Shown here in pieces: positions 1 through 10,573 of a stretch of 64,000 nt of DNA (position 1 is the first letter of the stretch; each line of letters starts with the position of its first letter). The notes under the pieces were generated by a model. The model saw only the letters and a program-made list of their open reading frames with translations, had not been told where the DNA came from and searched no databases. This stretch comes from an uncultured Phycisphaerales bacterium (GTDB lineage Bacteria > Planctomycetota > Phycisphaerae > Phycisphaerales > SM1A02), in NCBI GenBank assembly GCA_949373145.1, contig CASICI010000025.1, forward strand, positions 1 to 64,000, written 5' to 3'. Made by a program: the position numbers and the translations under genes.

Positions 1-1
1 C

Positions 2-205
2 GTCCGTGATGCGGTCGGATTCAATTTTCTTTCAGATCGTCCCACGCAGGCGCGTGTCGGTTCGAACACCGGGCCGGCCATCAGGCAGAATGTGGTGAGC
101 TGGCTCGACTATGCGCTGGGACTCACGCCTCTGGTGTCGTTTCGACAGGATCATCTCGAGGGTCATGATGGAGCGATCATGCTCAGACATGAACCCGCCA
201 CTTGA
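2..205 (+). CDS. C-terminal fragment of unknown protein, truncated by window start
   Basis: Open frame from base 2 to TGA at 203-205 (…LDYALGLTPLVSFRQDHLEGHDGAIMLRHEPAT*). Confidence 0.45.
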   Translation, partial: VRDAVGFNFLSDRPTQARVGSNTGPAIRQNVVSWLDYALGLTPLVSFRQDHLEGHDGAIMLRHEPAT

Positions 206-236
206 GTATTGACTCTGTCGCGTCTAGCTTAGACGC

Positions 237-986
237 ATGGCAACATTGATCATTCAGAACGGCGAGACCAGTCCTCCCGGACTTGCACTCGAAACCCTGC
301 GTCGCTTCGGTCACTCCATCCAGATGGTGAAGATCTGGAAAGGGGAGTCCCTTGCCCGATGATCTGGGTGATGTCGATGCGATTCTCTGTTGTGGAGGTG
401 ACCAGAGCGCCCGCAATGATGTCTCGGATCCCGTGATGGAATCTCAGTGCGCCTTTCTGGCGCTCGCCCACGAGGCGGGTGTCCCGATTCTCGGCCTGTG
501 CCTTGGAGCGCAGGTGCTGGCGCGTGCTCTTGGAGGGACCGTCGGGTCGCTCGATGGGGGGCCAGAGTGCGGCTTCACCGAGATATCCCTGAATTCCGTC
601 GGTCGTGAGGACCCTCTCTTCAAGGGCATCCCCTGGAAGACCCCATCAGTTCAGCTGGCATGAGGATGCGATCACGTCGCTCCCCCACCGGAGGCGTGAC
701 GCTTTCATCCAGCCGGCGGACCGAGATCCAGGCCTTCCTGGTGGGCACCACCAGCTACGGCCTTCAGTACCACCCCGAGTACGGAACCGCTCCTCTGGAG
801 GAGCACTGCCGCCGTACGGATGCCTTCGCCGACAGTGCCGGAGGTTCCGAAGCACTCATGGCAGATCTTGCAGAGCATGGGACCAACGTCGTGCGACATG
901 CCGAACGTTTCTTCGAGTCGATGGCTCTGTTTCTCATGCCTGCCGACCGGATTCACCGGGGCGTCAGACATGAGATCGAACATTGA
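237..986 (+). CDS. Class I glutamine amidotransferase (GMP synthase-like GATase), apparently frameshifted at about 350 and 650
   Basis: Pieces in successive frames: MATLIIQNGETSPPG…, then GLCLGAQVLARALGG (Cys nucleophile motif), then YGLQYHPEYG (HPE motif). Confidence 0.75.
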
Positions 987-1041
987 TCATCTTGCGGCGT
1001 TCAATGTTCCAAAGCGTTGCATCGATCTGATCATATGTCGA

Positions 1042-3052
1042 TCACACCGGTGTGTTGGTGTCCATCTTGACCTGTGTGTCTGCCGCAGCAGCAGCCTTGG
1101 ATGAATACTGATCGACTGCGTGCCGGATGGCGCGTTGGATGCCCATCGAATCGATGCCGATCTCCGCGAGCTGCTCGTCTCTGCTGCCCTGGAGGATCCA
1201 CCGTTCAGGCATCCCGAGACGAATGATCTTGCTGGCATCGAGACCCTCTCGGTTGCATGCTTCGATCACCTGGCTGCCGAAGCCGCCTGCGAGTCCATGG
1301 TCTTCGACGGTGATGATCGGTGTTCCGCTTTGGATGAGCCTTCTGAGCAATGAGATGTCGACCGGTTTGGCGAATCTGGCATCGTAGACTTCGGTCCGGT
1401 ACTGTTCGGACAGTTCGTCGGCCGCCTCGATCGCATGGATCGCACTGGTTCCGTAGGCGAGCACGGCGACGCTCGGGTTCTCATGCTGGATCAGTGGGCG
1501 TGCTTCACCGAGTCGGAAGGGTGGGGCGGGTCCGAAGCGTTCCTCCGCGAGCATGCTGACATTGTCACGTGGATATCGAACCGCACTCAGGCCCTCGTCG
1601 TAGTCGTTCATGAAGAGCATGCATTCGCGAAGGCTCGATTCATCGATCGGTGCGACCAGTGCCGCCTGGGGAAGAACCGCGAGGAGTGAGATGTCGCAGA
1701 AGCCCTGATGGACCGCTCCATCACCACCGACACAGCCTGCCCGGTCGAGGCAGAGTTTGACGGGATGTCCTTGAAGCGCGACCTCCTGAAAGGCCTGGTC
1801 GAATGCTCTCTGAAGGAAGGTCGAGTAGACGGCGAAGTAGGGTTTGAGTCCGGTCTTCGCCATACCAGCCATCATGTCCATGGCGTGGCTTTCACAGATC
1901 CCCGTGTCCCACGCGCGGTCGGGCCATTTCTCGAGAATCTGGGTGATGCCGGTGCGCGTCGGGCATGGCAGCGGTGCAGGCCACGGCTTTCGGATCCTTT
2001 TCCATGATCATCGCCATGGCATCGGAATAGGCTGCGGTGAACGAACGTCCGGACTTGCGGAGTTCGACGCGGCATCCGGAACTCACAAGCTCCTGATCGT
2101 CGCCCTCGTCCGGCATGACGTTGAATGCCGGAGGCGAATGGAACTGGGTCGCATTACCTTCGGCGAACTCGTAGCCCTTGCCTTTCACGGTCTTGACGTG
2201 GAGGACCATGGGGCGCTCGAAGCGCTTGGCCTCGTTGAAGAACTCGACGAGGGTTGGAATGTCGTGTCCGTCGATCGGGCCGACGGTGAGCAGGCCGAAC
2301 TTCTCGAACCAGGCGTCTTCCGCAAGGACAGCCTTGCTCGCTTCGCCCAGTCGGTGGTACAGGTCCGCAGCGAGTCCGCCACCGGGGAGGTGCTTGGCGA
2401 GTTCCTTCGCGGCCTTGCGAAAGCCGGTGTAGGTGTCGCTCAAACGAACCCGGTCGAAGTACTGCGCCACCGCGCCCTGGGGTTTGGCGATCGACATCCC
2501 GTTGTCGTTGAGGACGACGAGGAACTGGCGTTTCAAGGTGCCTGCGTTGTTGAGACCTTCCATCGCAAGGCCGTTGACGATCGAAGCATCACCGATCAGG
2601 CTGACCACGCGGCGACCTTCGGGGTTCGACTCACTGGGATGGTCGCCGGCAAGTTCGTCACCACGCGCCATGCCGACCGCGGTCGAGATGGCGGTGCCTG
2701 CATGGCCCACGGAGAAGAGATCGAACGGGCTCTCGTTGGGCTCTGGAAACCCGGCCATGCCGCCACGTTGTCGGAGCTTTCCGAGCATGTGGTGTCGGCC
2801 GGTGAGAAGTTTGTGGGGGTAGCACTGGTGGCCGACGTCGAACAGCAGTCTGTCGTGACCGAAATCGAAGACGTAATGCATCGCGATGGTCAGTTCGACC
2901 ACCCCGAGATTCGGAGCGAGATGTCCACCGGTCTTGGAGACCTGATCGCAGATCGCGAACCGAATTTCCGCAGCCAGCTCGTCAAGCTGCTCTAGCGTGA
3001 GCTTTTTCAAATCGGAAGGACCTGAGATGCCGGGAAGGAGGCGGAATTCCAT
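1042..3052 (-). CDS. dxs: 1-deoxy-D-xylulose-5-phosphate synthase, split by a frameshift at about 1950-1970
   Basis: N-terminal ORF 1892-3052 (MEFRLLPGISGPSDLKKLTLEQLDELAAEIR…VGHQCYPHKLLTGR) and C-terminal ORF 1042-1881 (AMDMMAGMAKTGLKPYFAVYSTFLQRAFDQ) are collinear parts of DXS. Confidence 0.9.
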
Positions 3053-3114
3053 GGACTGTCTTTCGATAGTGACTCGGGAGTGCGGGCGTCTTCGTGATTA
3101 TAGCCGCGTCAGGG

Positions 3115-3999
3115 CTAGGTGGTTCGGCTGGAGAGCAAACTGGTGATCATTCTGAGGGGCTCTGCGGATGGCCCGAACTCACTCAGGGCGCTTTCAGCCT
3201 CTTTCTGCAAGTCACCCACGACACGTCGGGCGCCTTCGAGTCCATGGACTGCCGGATAGGTCATCTTGCCTTGGGCACGGTCCTTGCCCGCGGTCTTGCC
3301 CAGCTGTTCGGTCGTCTGCGTTTCGTCCAGAATGTCGTCGACCACCTGGAACATCAGGCCCACGGCCGCTCCCCAGCGGTCCACCTGCACCATGTCCTCT
3401 TCCCGCGCGTCGGCGGCGATCGCTCCGGCACGGGCGGCCCGTTTGATCAGTGCAGCGGTCTTGTTTCGATGGATCAACTCGAGTGAGGCCGCTTCGTCGA
3501 GTGCCTCCGGAAACATGCCGATGGTGTCCCAGGTCTGCCCTTCGATCATCTCCCAGGTCGCCTGAGCCACTTCAGCGGTGACCCGTTCCGGGTTGCGGGG
3601 GCTCTCCCCAGCGACCACGAACGCCAGCGACTGCAGCAGGTCTCCCGTGAGCACGGCGACGCACTCGCCAAACGCCTTGTGTGTGGTCGGGCGGCCGCGC
3701 CGCATGTCATCGTCGTCGAGCGCCGGTAGATCGTCGTGAACCAGACTGAAGGCGTGGATCAGCTCGAAGGCGCACGCGGCAGGCAAGGCATCCTCGACCG
3801 TGCTGCCGAGCATGAGTGCGGTTCGAAGAGCGATGATCGGCCTGATTCTCTTCCCGCCACCCAGGGTCGAGTGCTGTGCGGCCTCTCGAAGTCTTTCATG
3901 ATGGATTCGATCGACGATGCCGGACAGTCTTTCATCGATGACCCCTCTGAGGGCCTCGTCATCGAGTGTCGGGCGAGTGTGATTCTGCGTGTCGGTCAT
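3115..3999 (-). CDS. ispA: Polyprenyl synthetase (farnesyl/geranylgeranyl diphosphate synthase)
   Basis: GGGKRIRP, first Asp-rich motif DDLPALDDDDMRRGRPTTHKAFG and second motif QVVDDILD; directly upstream of dxs on the same strand. Confidence 0.88.
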   Translation of the reverse strand: MTDTQNHTRPTLDDEALRGVIDERLSGIVDRIHHERLREAAQHSTLGGGKRIRPIIALRTALMLGSTVEDALPAACAFELIHAFSLVHDDLPALDDDDMRRGRPTTHKAFGECVAVLTGDLLQSLAFVVAGESPRNPERVTAEVAQATWEMIEGQTWDTIGMFPEALDEAASLELIHRNKTAALIKRAARAGAIAADAREEDMVQVDRWGAAVGLMFQVVDDILDETQTTEQLGKTAGKDRAQGKMTYPAVHGLEGARRVVGDLQKEAESALSEFGPSAEPLRMITSLLSSRTT

Positions 4000-4087
4000 C
4001 GATCCCCATGATAATGGCTTGACGTGGAAGAATCATCACCTGCGACCCTTTCCATCATGAAGAGCATCGAATCCCTATAATCGAAGC

Positions 4088-4714
4088 ATGTCAGAATTGT
4101 TCGAAAGACTTGGAGAACTGGTTGATCGTGGCGGTGTGGTCGTCTGGCCTCTCCTGTTGATGAGCATCCTCTCGATCGCACTGTCGTTCGAGCGAGGTGT
4201 GTTCTGGTGGCGCATCAACGCCTCCATCAATGGTCGGTTCGAAGGACTGATGAAGGCGCTTCGGCGTGGCGATGCCGCTGAGGTCAGAAGCATCGCGCGT
4301 GATGATGGTTCACCATTCGGAGAACTGGCCGATCGTCTTGCTGAGGGCGGCGACGCCGAAAGCATCAGCATCGAGGTCGTCGAACAGGCCCGGCCTCGGA
4401 TCGAACGCTACATGCTCGTCTTTTCGACGATCATCACCGCAGCCCCGATGCTTGGAATTCTCGGTACCGTCCTCGGAATCATCAGGAGTTTCGAACTTCT
4501 CGGGGCTCAGGAGACGATCACCGATCCACGTGACATTTCAGGCGGAATCGCGGAAGCCCTGATCACCACCGCTCTGGGCCTTGTGGTGGCCTTGCTGGCC
4601 CTGGTTCCCTATACGGCATGCCGCGGGCAGGTCGAACGTGCTCTCGGTCGATTCGAGGCGATGGCCGCGGCAGCTCGTGGTCAATTCACGCGTCAAAACA
4701 AGTCCGATTCGTGA
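4088..4714 (+). CDS. MotA/TolQ/ExbB proton-channel family protein
   Basis: TM-rich; TIITAAPMLGILGTVLGIIRSFELL…GGIAEALITTALGLVVALLALVPY is typical of ExbB/TolQ. Confidence 0.85.
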   Translation: MSELFERLGELVDRGGVVVWPLLLMSILSIALSFERGVFWWRINASINGRFEGLMKALRRGDAAEVRSIARDDGSPFGELADRLAEGGDAESISIEVVEQARPRIERYMLVFSTIITAAPMLGILGTVLGIIRSFELLGAQETITDPRDISGGIAEALITTALGLVVALLALVPYTACRGQVERALGRFEAMAAAARGQFTRQNKSDS

Positions 4715-4789
4715 CACAGTCACTTCGCTCCCGAATTCGTCAATCCAACACACGGGCACGCAATCGTCCACGGAAGGGGCCACCAGGTC

Positions 4790-6457
4790 ATGAATGAAAG
4801 CAACACGGATGGTGGTTCGAGCGACATCACGGATCCCGGGCTTGAGATCGCCATCACCGGCGAAGGCACGAACACTGCGCTCACTCTCGAGCAGGATGAG
4901 TATCTGATCGGCCGCGCGGTCGATGCTGAGATTCAGCTGGCATCGCCATCGGTTTCACGGCGGCATGCACGGATCTTCCGACATGACGGGGCATGGTTCG
5001 TCGAGGATCTGGGCTCGAGGCATGGAACCGAAATCGGCGGGGTCTCCATCGAACCCAACCGGCCGGTGAGCCTTCAAGAAGGCGAACGTGTGGTGGTTCG
5101 GCCCTATCTCATCAGAGTCAAAGGAGACGGGCAGGAGCGATCGACGATCTTTCCCACGGATGACAGTGGCACCGTTCAGCCGGATTCCCTGGCTGCGGTT
5201 CCCGATTCGGAACTCGAGATTCTCGCCTCGCATCGGCTCGGGCTTCTCATGGATTCCGCAGCCTCGATCCAGCAGACCGAGGATGTCTCGGCGATGGCCG
5301 ACGCCGTGATCGGTTCGTTGCTGGCAGGCACCGAGTTCGGTCGGGCATTTCTTCTCGAGCCGGTTTCCGGCGGATTCGAAGAGATCTCGATCATCGGTGG
5401 GCAGACCCGACTTGGAAGCACGGATGGTTCCGAAGGCGACCCCATCAGCCGTACCCTCCTGAACGCCGCGTCGCGCGGGCAAGTGGTCCGTTTGATGGAT
5501 GAACCCGACATTCAGGCGGCGGTCTCGATCGTTGGTGCCGGAGTCAAGGAAGCCTTGTGCGTACCGGTCAAGGTGGGTGAGGTGGTTCAGGCGTATCTGT
5601 ACCTCGATGCCAGCGCGGTCAGCGGTTCGGACAGCTCGGATGCAGCCGCCTTCTGTTCGGCGATCGGTCGACTGTGTGGACTGGCATTCGCGAATCTTCA
5701 GCGATTGGATCTTCAGACCGCTCAGGCTCGTCTGGTGCAGGAGCTCGAGGCCGCTCAGATGGTTCAAAAGAGAATGTCGCCTCCCGAAACCGGTTCCTTG
5801 GCCGGAATCAAATGGCAACTTGATGTCGTTCCCGGCACGATCGTCGCGGGGGATCTGGTGTGCGCGTGTCAGGATTCATCCGGCAGACCGATGGTCTTTC
5901 TGGGCGACGTCGCCGGCAAGGGTGCAGCCGCAGGTCTTCTGATGGCCGCACTTGAAGCGCGACTGGTCGCGGAATCGGAACGCGAGGGCGACCTCTCGGG
6001 AATGATCTGCCGATCGAACAACGCCATCATGCGGGTGACCGATGCCGCGGAATTCATCACGCTCTGGACGGTCATCTTCGATCTTGAGAACAACAAGGCG
6101 ATGTGCGTTGATTCGGGGCATGGATACTGCGTCATCGTGAGAGTGGATGGAACCATCGAGCAGGTCGAGATCGAAGAGGGGGGACCTCCGATCGGAGTGG
6201 TGCCTGACTACCCCTACGTGGATGAGTCCGTCGACTTCAATCCCGGCGATCGAATGGTCATCTTCAGTGATGGCCTGGCCGAGCAACAGGGGCCCGAGGG
6301 CAACATGTTCGAGTTCGAGCGGGTCTTCGAGGCGCTCAGGGGTTCCTCCAACGAGCAGGAGGATGTCCAACGCCTCTATGCCGCGTTGGAAGTCTTCGCA
6401 GGTGGGCGATCATGGCAGGACGATGTCACCATCATGAGCGTCACGCACGACATGTGA
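4790..6457 (+). CDS. FHA-GAF-PP2C (SpoIIE/RsbU-type) serine phosphatase
   Basis: N-terminal FHA (LIGRAVDAEIQLASPSVSRRHARI…DLGSRHGTEIGG), central GAF-like region, C-terminal PP2C motifs (VAGDLVCAC…LGDVAGKGAAAGLLMA…FSDGLAEQQ). Confidence 0.88.
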   Translation: MNESNTDGGSSDITDPGLEIAITGEGTNTALTLEQDEYLIGRAVDAEIQLASPSVSRRHARIFRHDGAWFVEDLGSRHGTEIGGVSIEPNRPVSLQEGERVVVRPYLIRVKGDGQERSTIFPTDDSGTVQPDSLAAVPDSELEILASHRLGLLMDSAASIQQTEDVSAMADAVIGSLLAGTEFGRAFLLEPVSGGFEEISIIGGQTRLGSTDGSEGDPISRTLLNAASRGQVVRLMDEPDIQAAVSIVGAGVKEALCVPVKVGEVVQAYLYLDASAVSGSDSSDAAAFCSAIGRLCGLAFANLQRLDLQTAQARLVQELEAAQMVQKRMSPPETGSLAGIKWQLDVVPGTIVAGDLVCACQDSSGRPMVFLGDVAGKGAAAGLLMAALEARLVAESEREGDLSGMICRSNNAIMRVTDAAEFITLWTVIFDLENNKAMCVDSGHGYCVIVRVDGTIEQVEIEEGGPPIGVVPDYPYVDESVDFNPGDRMVIFSDGLAEQQGPEGNMFEFERVFEALRGSSNEQEDVQRLYAALEVFAGGRSWQDDVTIMSVTHDM

Positions 6458-6526
6458 GTGGCGACGCTTGCGTCTCTTCATGCTGATGCTGACAGGTTGT
6501 GCTCCGCCGAGGCGGGAGCGTCCGAG

Positions 6527-7591
6527 TTAATCGAGTCCGAACTCGCCGTTGTTTGCGACCGGATCACATTCGTGGCTGAAGGTTCGTGGTGACTCCACGG
6601 CCTCCATCGCCACGGAAGTCCAACGGTCCATGTTGAGCATGTCCGCGAGTCCGATCTGTGTGGTCGCACCGTCGCAGGTCAGTGAAGGCACCGTGATACC
6701 GTAGCGCCTCAATGGAACGGCTTCTTCGACGAACACTTCCATGCCCTCACCCGCCGATTGAGCGATGGTCGAGCCCAGATTCACTCTGTTTCCCGTGTAC
6801 TCCTCCCAGATGGTCGTTTCGCACAATCGGGAGGGCACCACCCAGGGGGCACCGTTTGGGATGTTCTCTTCGCGGATGTAGACGCCCGGCTGTCGAAGAG
6901 TGGAGCAGGTGAATGCGATCTGGCGCTCAGGTTGCCGGATGCTTCCTGCTGACAGGGCGACCAGTCGACCTTTGACCGTGCGCACGTCGTTGCCGACTCT
7001 GATGTCGGCCGGCGTGTCTCCGAAGATCAGGTGCGCGGAACCGCCATTCATCTTCCACCAGCCTCCGAGGTAGTAGGCGTTGTATCCGAATTCCGGAACC
7101 TGGCTGATCTCGCGAAGCGCGTCCTGGTGGCCGGGGTCGTTCTCATTGGCATATGAGTTTTCAAGTGCTCGCGAGTCTTCGAGGTAGCCGTAGAGCGGCT
7201 CGATCTGGTTGTCCAGGAAAGGCAGCAGGCGCCAGGGGTACGTCGTCGTCACCGAAGGGTCGAGTCTGGATCCGGCAGGGCTGTTGTATCGAACGCGCCA
7301 GTATTCTTGAACACCTTCCGACATGTATCCGGGAAGAAGTCTGTCGTCGTAGGTGTTGGAGTAGGTGCTCCAGCCGATGAAGACCTGACGAAGATTGCTC
7401 ATCGCCAGTGTGTTGTTGGCAGCTCTCGAGGCGCTCTGGAGGCCTACGAGCAGCACGGCCAGCAGCAGTGAGATCGCACCGATCACGGCAAGCAGCTCAA
7501 CGATCGTGAACCCTTGACTTGATCGGTCACTCTGGTGTTGGTGGGGCATCTTCGCGCTCTCCTGTGGTCTTTGAATGGATGAGTCCGTCAT
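6527..7591 (-). CDS. Prepilin-like protein with N-terminal methylation motif
   Basis: SQGFTIVELLAVIGAISLLLAVLLVGLQSASRAANNTLAMSNLRQV: type IV prepilin-like N terminus. Confidence 0.8.
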   Translation of the reverse strand: MTDSSIQRPQESAKMPHQHQSDRSSQGFTIVELLAVIGAISLLLAVLLVGLQSASRAANNTLAMSNLRQVFIGWSTYSNTYDDRLLPGYMSEGVQEYWRVRYNSPAGSRLDPSVTTTYPWRLLPFLDNQIEPLYGYLEDSRALENSYANENDPGHQDALREISQVPEFGYNAYYLGGWWKMNGGSAHLIFGDTPADIRVGNDVRTVKGRLVALSAGSIRQPERQIAFTCSTLRQPGVYIREENIPNGAPWVVPSRLCETTIWEEYTGNRVNLGSTIAQSAGEGMEVFVEEAVPLRRYGITVPSLTCDGATTQIGLADMLNMDRWTSVAMEAVESPRTFSHECDPVANNGEFGLD

Positions 7592-7671
7592 CCTATACGG
7601 ATTTCGTCGTCATTCTGATGCTTGATGGCCACGGATTCGCCAAAAGCGCCTCTTGTCGGTCGGATCGAAGG

Positions 7672-8925
7672 TCAGCTCTTGCCGATCGTGATCTGTTCGA
7701 CATCTCCGGAGGCGATCTTGTCGGCTCCCGAGCCAAGCTCGCCGATCGGAGCTGGAGGAACGATTTCAACGTTCTTCTGGCCAAGCTTGGCTTCGCCTCG
7801 GTTGACCTTGTCCTCGAAACGTTTGCATTCGGCCAGCAGGCTTTCAAGGATCTCCTCTTCCTTGACATTGGCCACTCGCTCGCCCTGTACGTAGATGATG
7901 CCTCGCTTGTTGCCGGCGAACACGGCCACATCGGCGCCTTCGGCTTCTCCCGGTCCGTTGACCACGCATCCCATGACGGCGACCTTCATCGGCATCGAGA
8001 TTTCACGATCAAGGGTCTTCTTGACCTCTTCCACCAAAGTGAACAGGTCCACCTGGATTCTTCCACAGGTGGGACAGGCGATCAATTCGATGCCTGTTCG
8101 CTCACGCTTGTTCAAGGCACACAGAAGTTCGACCCCATCTTCGACTTCGTAGACCGGATCACTCGCATAGGAGATTCTGATCGTGTCGCCGATGCCATTC
8201 GCCAGCAGCGTGCCGAGTGCCGCGATGGATCGAACCGAGCCGGTCTCTCTCGTGCCTGCATGGGTCACCCCGAGATGCAATGGGTACTCGAAGCGATTCG
8301 CGATCTCCGTGTAGGCGTCGATCACCAGAGTGGCGTCCATCGATTTCGCGCTGATCACGACGTCGTGGAAATCACGAGCATGAAAGATGTCGAGGTATTC
8401 CTCGAGTTTCGCGATCATGATCGCGAGGAGGTGTCCCGAACGGTGGCCTTCGAAATAGGCCCCGAGTTCCTCCATGCGCTTCTGCTTGTCCTTGCGCTCG
8501 ATGATCGAACCTTCGTTCACTCCGATTCGAATCGGAATGCCGGCGCTCTTGCAGGCGTCGATCACGTCGTTCACCTGATCACGATCACTGATGTTGCCGG
8601 GGTTCAACCTGATCTTGTGGACGCCCGCCTCGACGGACTCGAGTGCGCGCTTGTAGTGGAAGTGCACGTCCGCCACGATCGGGACCGTCGTCTGGTTGAT
8701 GATCTCCGCAAGTGCTTCCGTGTCCTTGCGTTCCGGCACGGCGACACGGACGATGTCCGCACCCGCATCGGTGAGCTTGTTGATCTCGGCGACGCACGCA
8801 TCGATGTCGTGGGTGAACACCGAGCACATCGATTGCACCGTGACCGGCGCGTCTCCACCGATGGCGATGCGTCCGACTCGATCATCGCCGATGGCGACCT
8901 TGCGGCATTGTCGTCTTTTCTGCAT
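7672..8925 (-). CDS. ispG: 4-hydroxy-3-methylbut-2-en-1-yl diphosphate synthase
   Basis: VRVAVPERKDTEALAEI, PIVADVHFHYKRALE, KIRLNPGNI, CPTCGR and GCVVNGPGEAEGADV are IspG signatures. Confidence 0.96.
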   Translation of the reverse strand: MQKRRQCRKVAIGDDRVGRIAIGGDAPVTVQSMCSVFTHDIDACVAEINKLTDAGADIVRVAVPERKDTEALAEIINQTTVPIVADVHFHYKRALESVEAGVHKIRLNPGNISDRDQVNDVIDACKSAGIPIRIGVNEGSIIERKDKQKRMEELGAYFEGHRSGHLLAIMIAKLEEYLDIFHARDFHDVVISAKSMDATLVIDAYTEIANRFEYPLHLGVTHAGTRETGSVRSIAALGTLLANGIGDTIRISYASDPVYEVEDGVELLCALNKRERTGIELIACPTCGRIQVDLFTLVEEVKKTLDREISMPMKVAVMGCVVNGPGEAEGADVAVFAGNKRGIIYVQGERVANVKEEEILESLLAECKRFEDKVNRGEAKLGQKNVEIVPPAPIGELGSGADKIASGDVEQITIGKS

Positions 8926-9060
8926 GTCCTCATTGTACTTCTATCTGTGTTCTCAAGGCGCAAAATCATGCATGGAACACCATCTGGTCGTTAGCATTTC
9001 TGAAGCACCTCACTTGATTTCCCACCCAGGCACGATCTGAACGACTCCGGAGACCCACTG

Positions 9061-10479
9061 ATGACGACCGCAGACAGCACCACGCAACTTTCGGACAACG
9101 GTGGACCGAAGATCCGCCTCGGGATCATGATGTTTCTTCAATACGCAGTCTGGGGAGTCTGGTTGCCCGTTCTGGCGATCTATCTCATGGCGACCGTGGA
9201 CGACGGAGGGCTCGGATTCAGTGGCGCGGACGTCGGTTGGATCCTCGGTGTGGCAGCAGCCTCCGGGGCCATCACGGCGCCCTTCATCGCGGGCCAGATC
9301 GCAGATCGCTTCATGAACGCCGAGATCGCACTCGGAATCCTCCTGATGATCGGAGGGCTTCTGAACATAGGATTGGCCTACGTCACGGACTTCTTTCCCT
9401 TCATGTTGCTTTCGATCGGGTATTCGATCTGCTACATGCCCACGATCGCTCTGACCAATTCGATCTGTTTCGCCAATCTTTCCGATCCTGAAAACGCCTT
9501 TCCCAGAGTTCGTGTCTGGGGCACGATCGGCTGGATCGTGGCAAGCACGCTCTTCGGGCTGCTCTATCTTCAGAGCAACATCTCCCTGACCTGGATGCCC
9601 TGGTTCTTCGAGGGAACACCCAAGCCGGATGGAACGACGTTGATCGCCAATTCGCTGATCGTCTCCGGAGTGATCTCACTGGTCTACGGCATGTACTCGA
9701 TGCTGTTCCTGCCTCGAACGAGACCGACGCGCAGCAGCAAGCATCCTCTGGCGTTTCTTGAAGCGTTCAGTCTGCTCAAATACCGAGGTGTGTTCGTTCT
9801 GACGCTGGCCGCGCTGCTCATCTCGATGATTCACAACGTGTATTTCGTCCGCACCGGACCCTGGCTTGAATCCATCGGATTCGCCAAAGGGGAGGTCGGC
9901 GCTGTCATGAGCGTGGGGCAGATCGTCGAGATCTTCGTCCTCGCCGTGCTGGGGTGGTTCCTCAAGGGGCTTGGTTTCAGGCTGGTGATCACGATCGGTG
10001 CCATCGCCTACTTCCTCCGATTCGCCGACTTCGCCTGGGCCACCGGCGGCCCCAAGGAACTCGCTTTCATCGGAATCGCGCTGCATGGTTTCTGCTTCGC
10101 CTTCTTCTTCGCGGCAGCGTTCATCTTCATCGACCGTGCCGCACCGAAGGAAGCCAGACACTCCGCTCAGACCGCCTTCGGCATCGCCATCCTCGGAGTG
10201 GGGCCGATTCTTTCCGGCTTCTTCAACGGGTGGTTGGATCAAGTCGGCTCGGCCACGAATTCCGAATCGGAGTTCGCGGTCACAGAGCTTGGAAGCCTGG
10301 CGATGAGGTGGCGCTCGACGCTGGAAGGTATGGGTGTCCCGTTCTTCGAGGATGGCATCAGCTATCAGGCGATCTGGTGGACCCTCGCCATCGTCGGGGC
10401 GCTTTCGGCGGTCATCGTCGTGGTGGCCTTCACCGACGACTCCGGCAAATCCTCCGCGTTCGGTCAGGACTCCGACTGA
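9061..10479 (+). CDS. MFS transporter of the nucleoside:H+ symporter (NupG/XapB-like) type
   Basis: LGIMMFLQYAVWGVWLPVLAIYL at the N terminus, about 12 predicted TMs, RVWGTIGWIV motif. Confidence 0.8.
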   Translation: MTTADSTTQLSDNGGPKIRLGIMMFLQYAVWGVWLPVLAIYLMATVDDGGLGFSGADVGWILGVAAASGAITAPFIAGQIADRFMNAEIALGILLMIGGLLNIGLAYVTDFFPFMLLSIGYSICYMPTIALTNSICFANLSDPENAFPRVRVWGTIGWIVASTLFGLLYLQSNISLTWMPWFFEGTPKPDGTTLIANSLIVSGVISLVYGMYSMLFLPRTRPTRSSKHPLAFLEAFSLLKYRGVFVLTLAALLISMIHNVYFVRTGPWLESIGFAKGEVGAVMSVGQIVEIFVLAVLGWFLKGLGFRLVITIGAIAYFLRFADFAWATGGPKELAFIGIALHGFCFAFFFAAAFIFIDRAAPKEARHSAQTAFGIAILGVGPILSGFFNGWLDQVGSATNSESEFAVTELGSLAMRWRSTLEGMGVPFFEDGISYQAIWWTLAIVGALSAVIVVVAFTDDSGKSSAFGQDSD

Positions 10480-10509
10480 TCGGGGCCTGAGCGTTTTCGA
10501 GACTGAAAA

Positions 10510-10543
10510 GACGGCGCCGCATTCGAACGAATGCGGCGCCGTC
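10510..10543. terminator. Bidirectional intrinsic terminator between convergent genes
   Basis: Perfect inverted repeat GACGGCGCCGCATTCG-AA-CGAATGCGGCGCCGTC between MFS (+) and topA (-). Confidence 0.8.
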
Positions 10544-10573
10544 GTCATGTTCGAATGTCGAATGCGGGGAGGA

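Noticed and set aside
1844-2995. 383-aa plus-strand ORF opposite dxs
   Set aside because: Shadow ORF; the minus strand encodes clear DXS motifs and this translation has no coherent domain.
4088-4714. ExbB/TolQ-like protein without an adjacent ExbD/TolR as a new system
   Set aside because: Orphan ExbB-like genes are common; partner may be elsewhere in the genome.
7519-8994. 491-aa plus-strand ORF opposite ispG
   Set aside because: Antisense shadow of strongly conserved IspG coding sequence.
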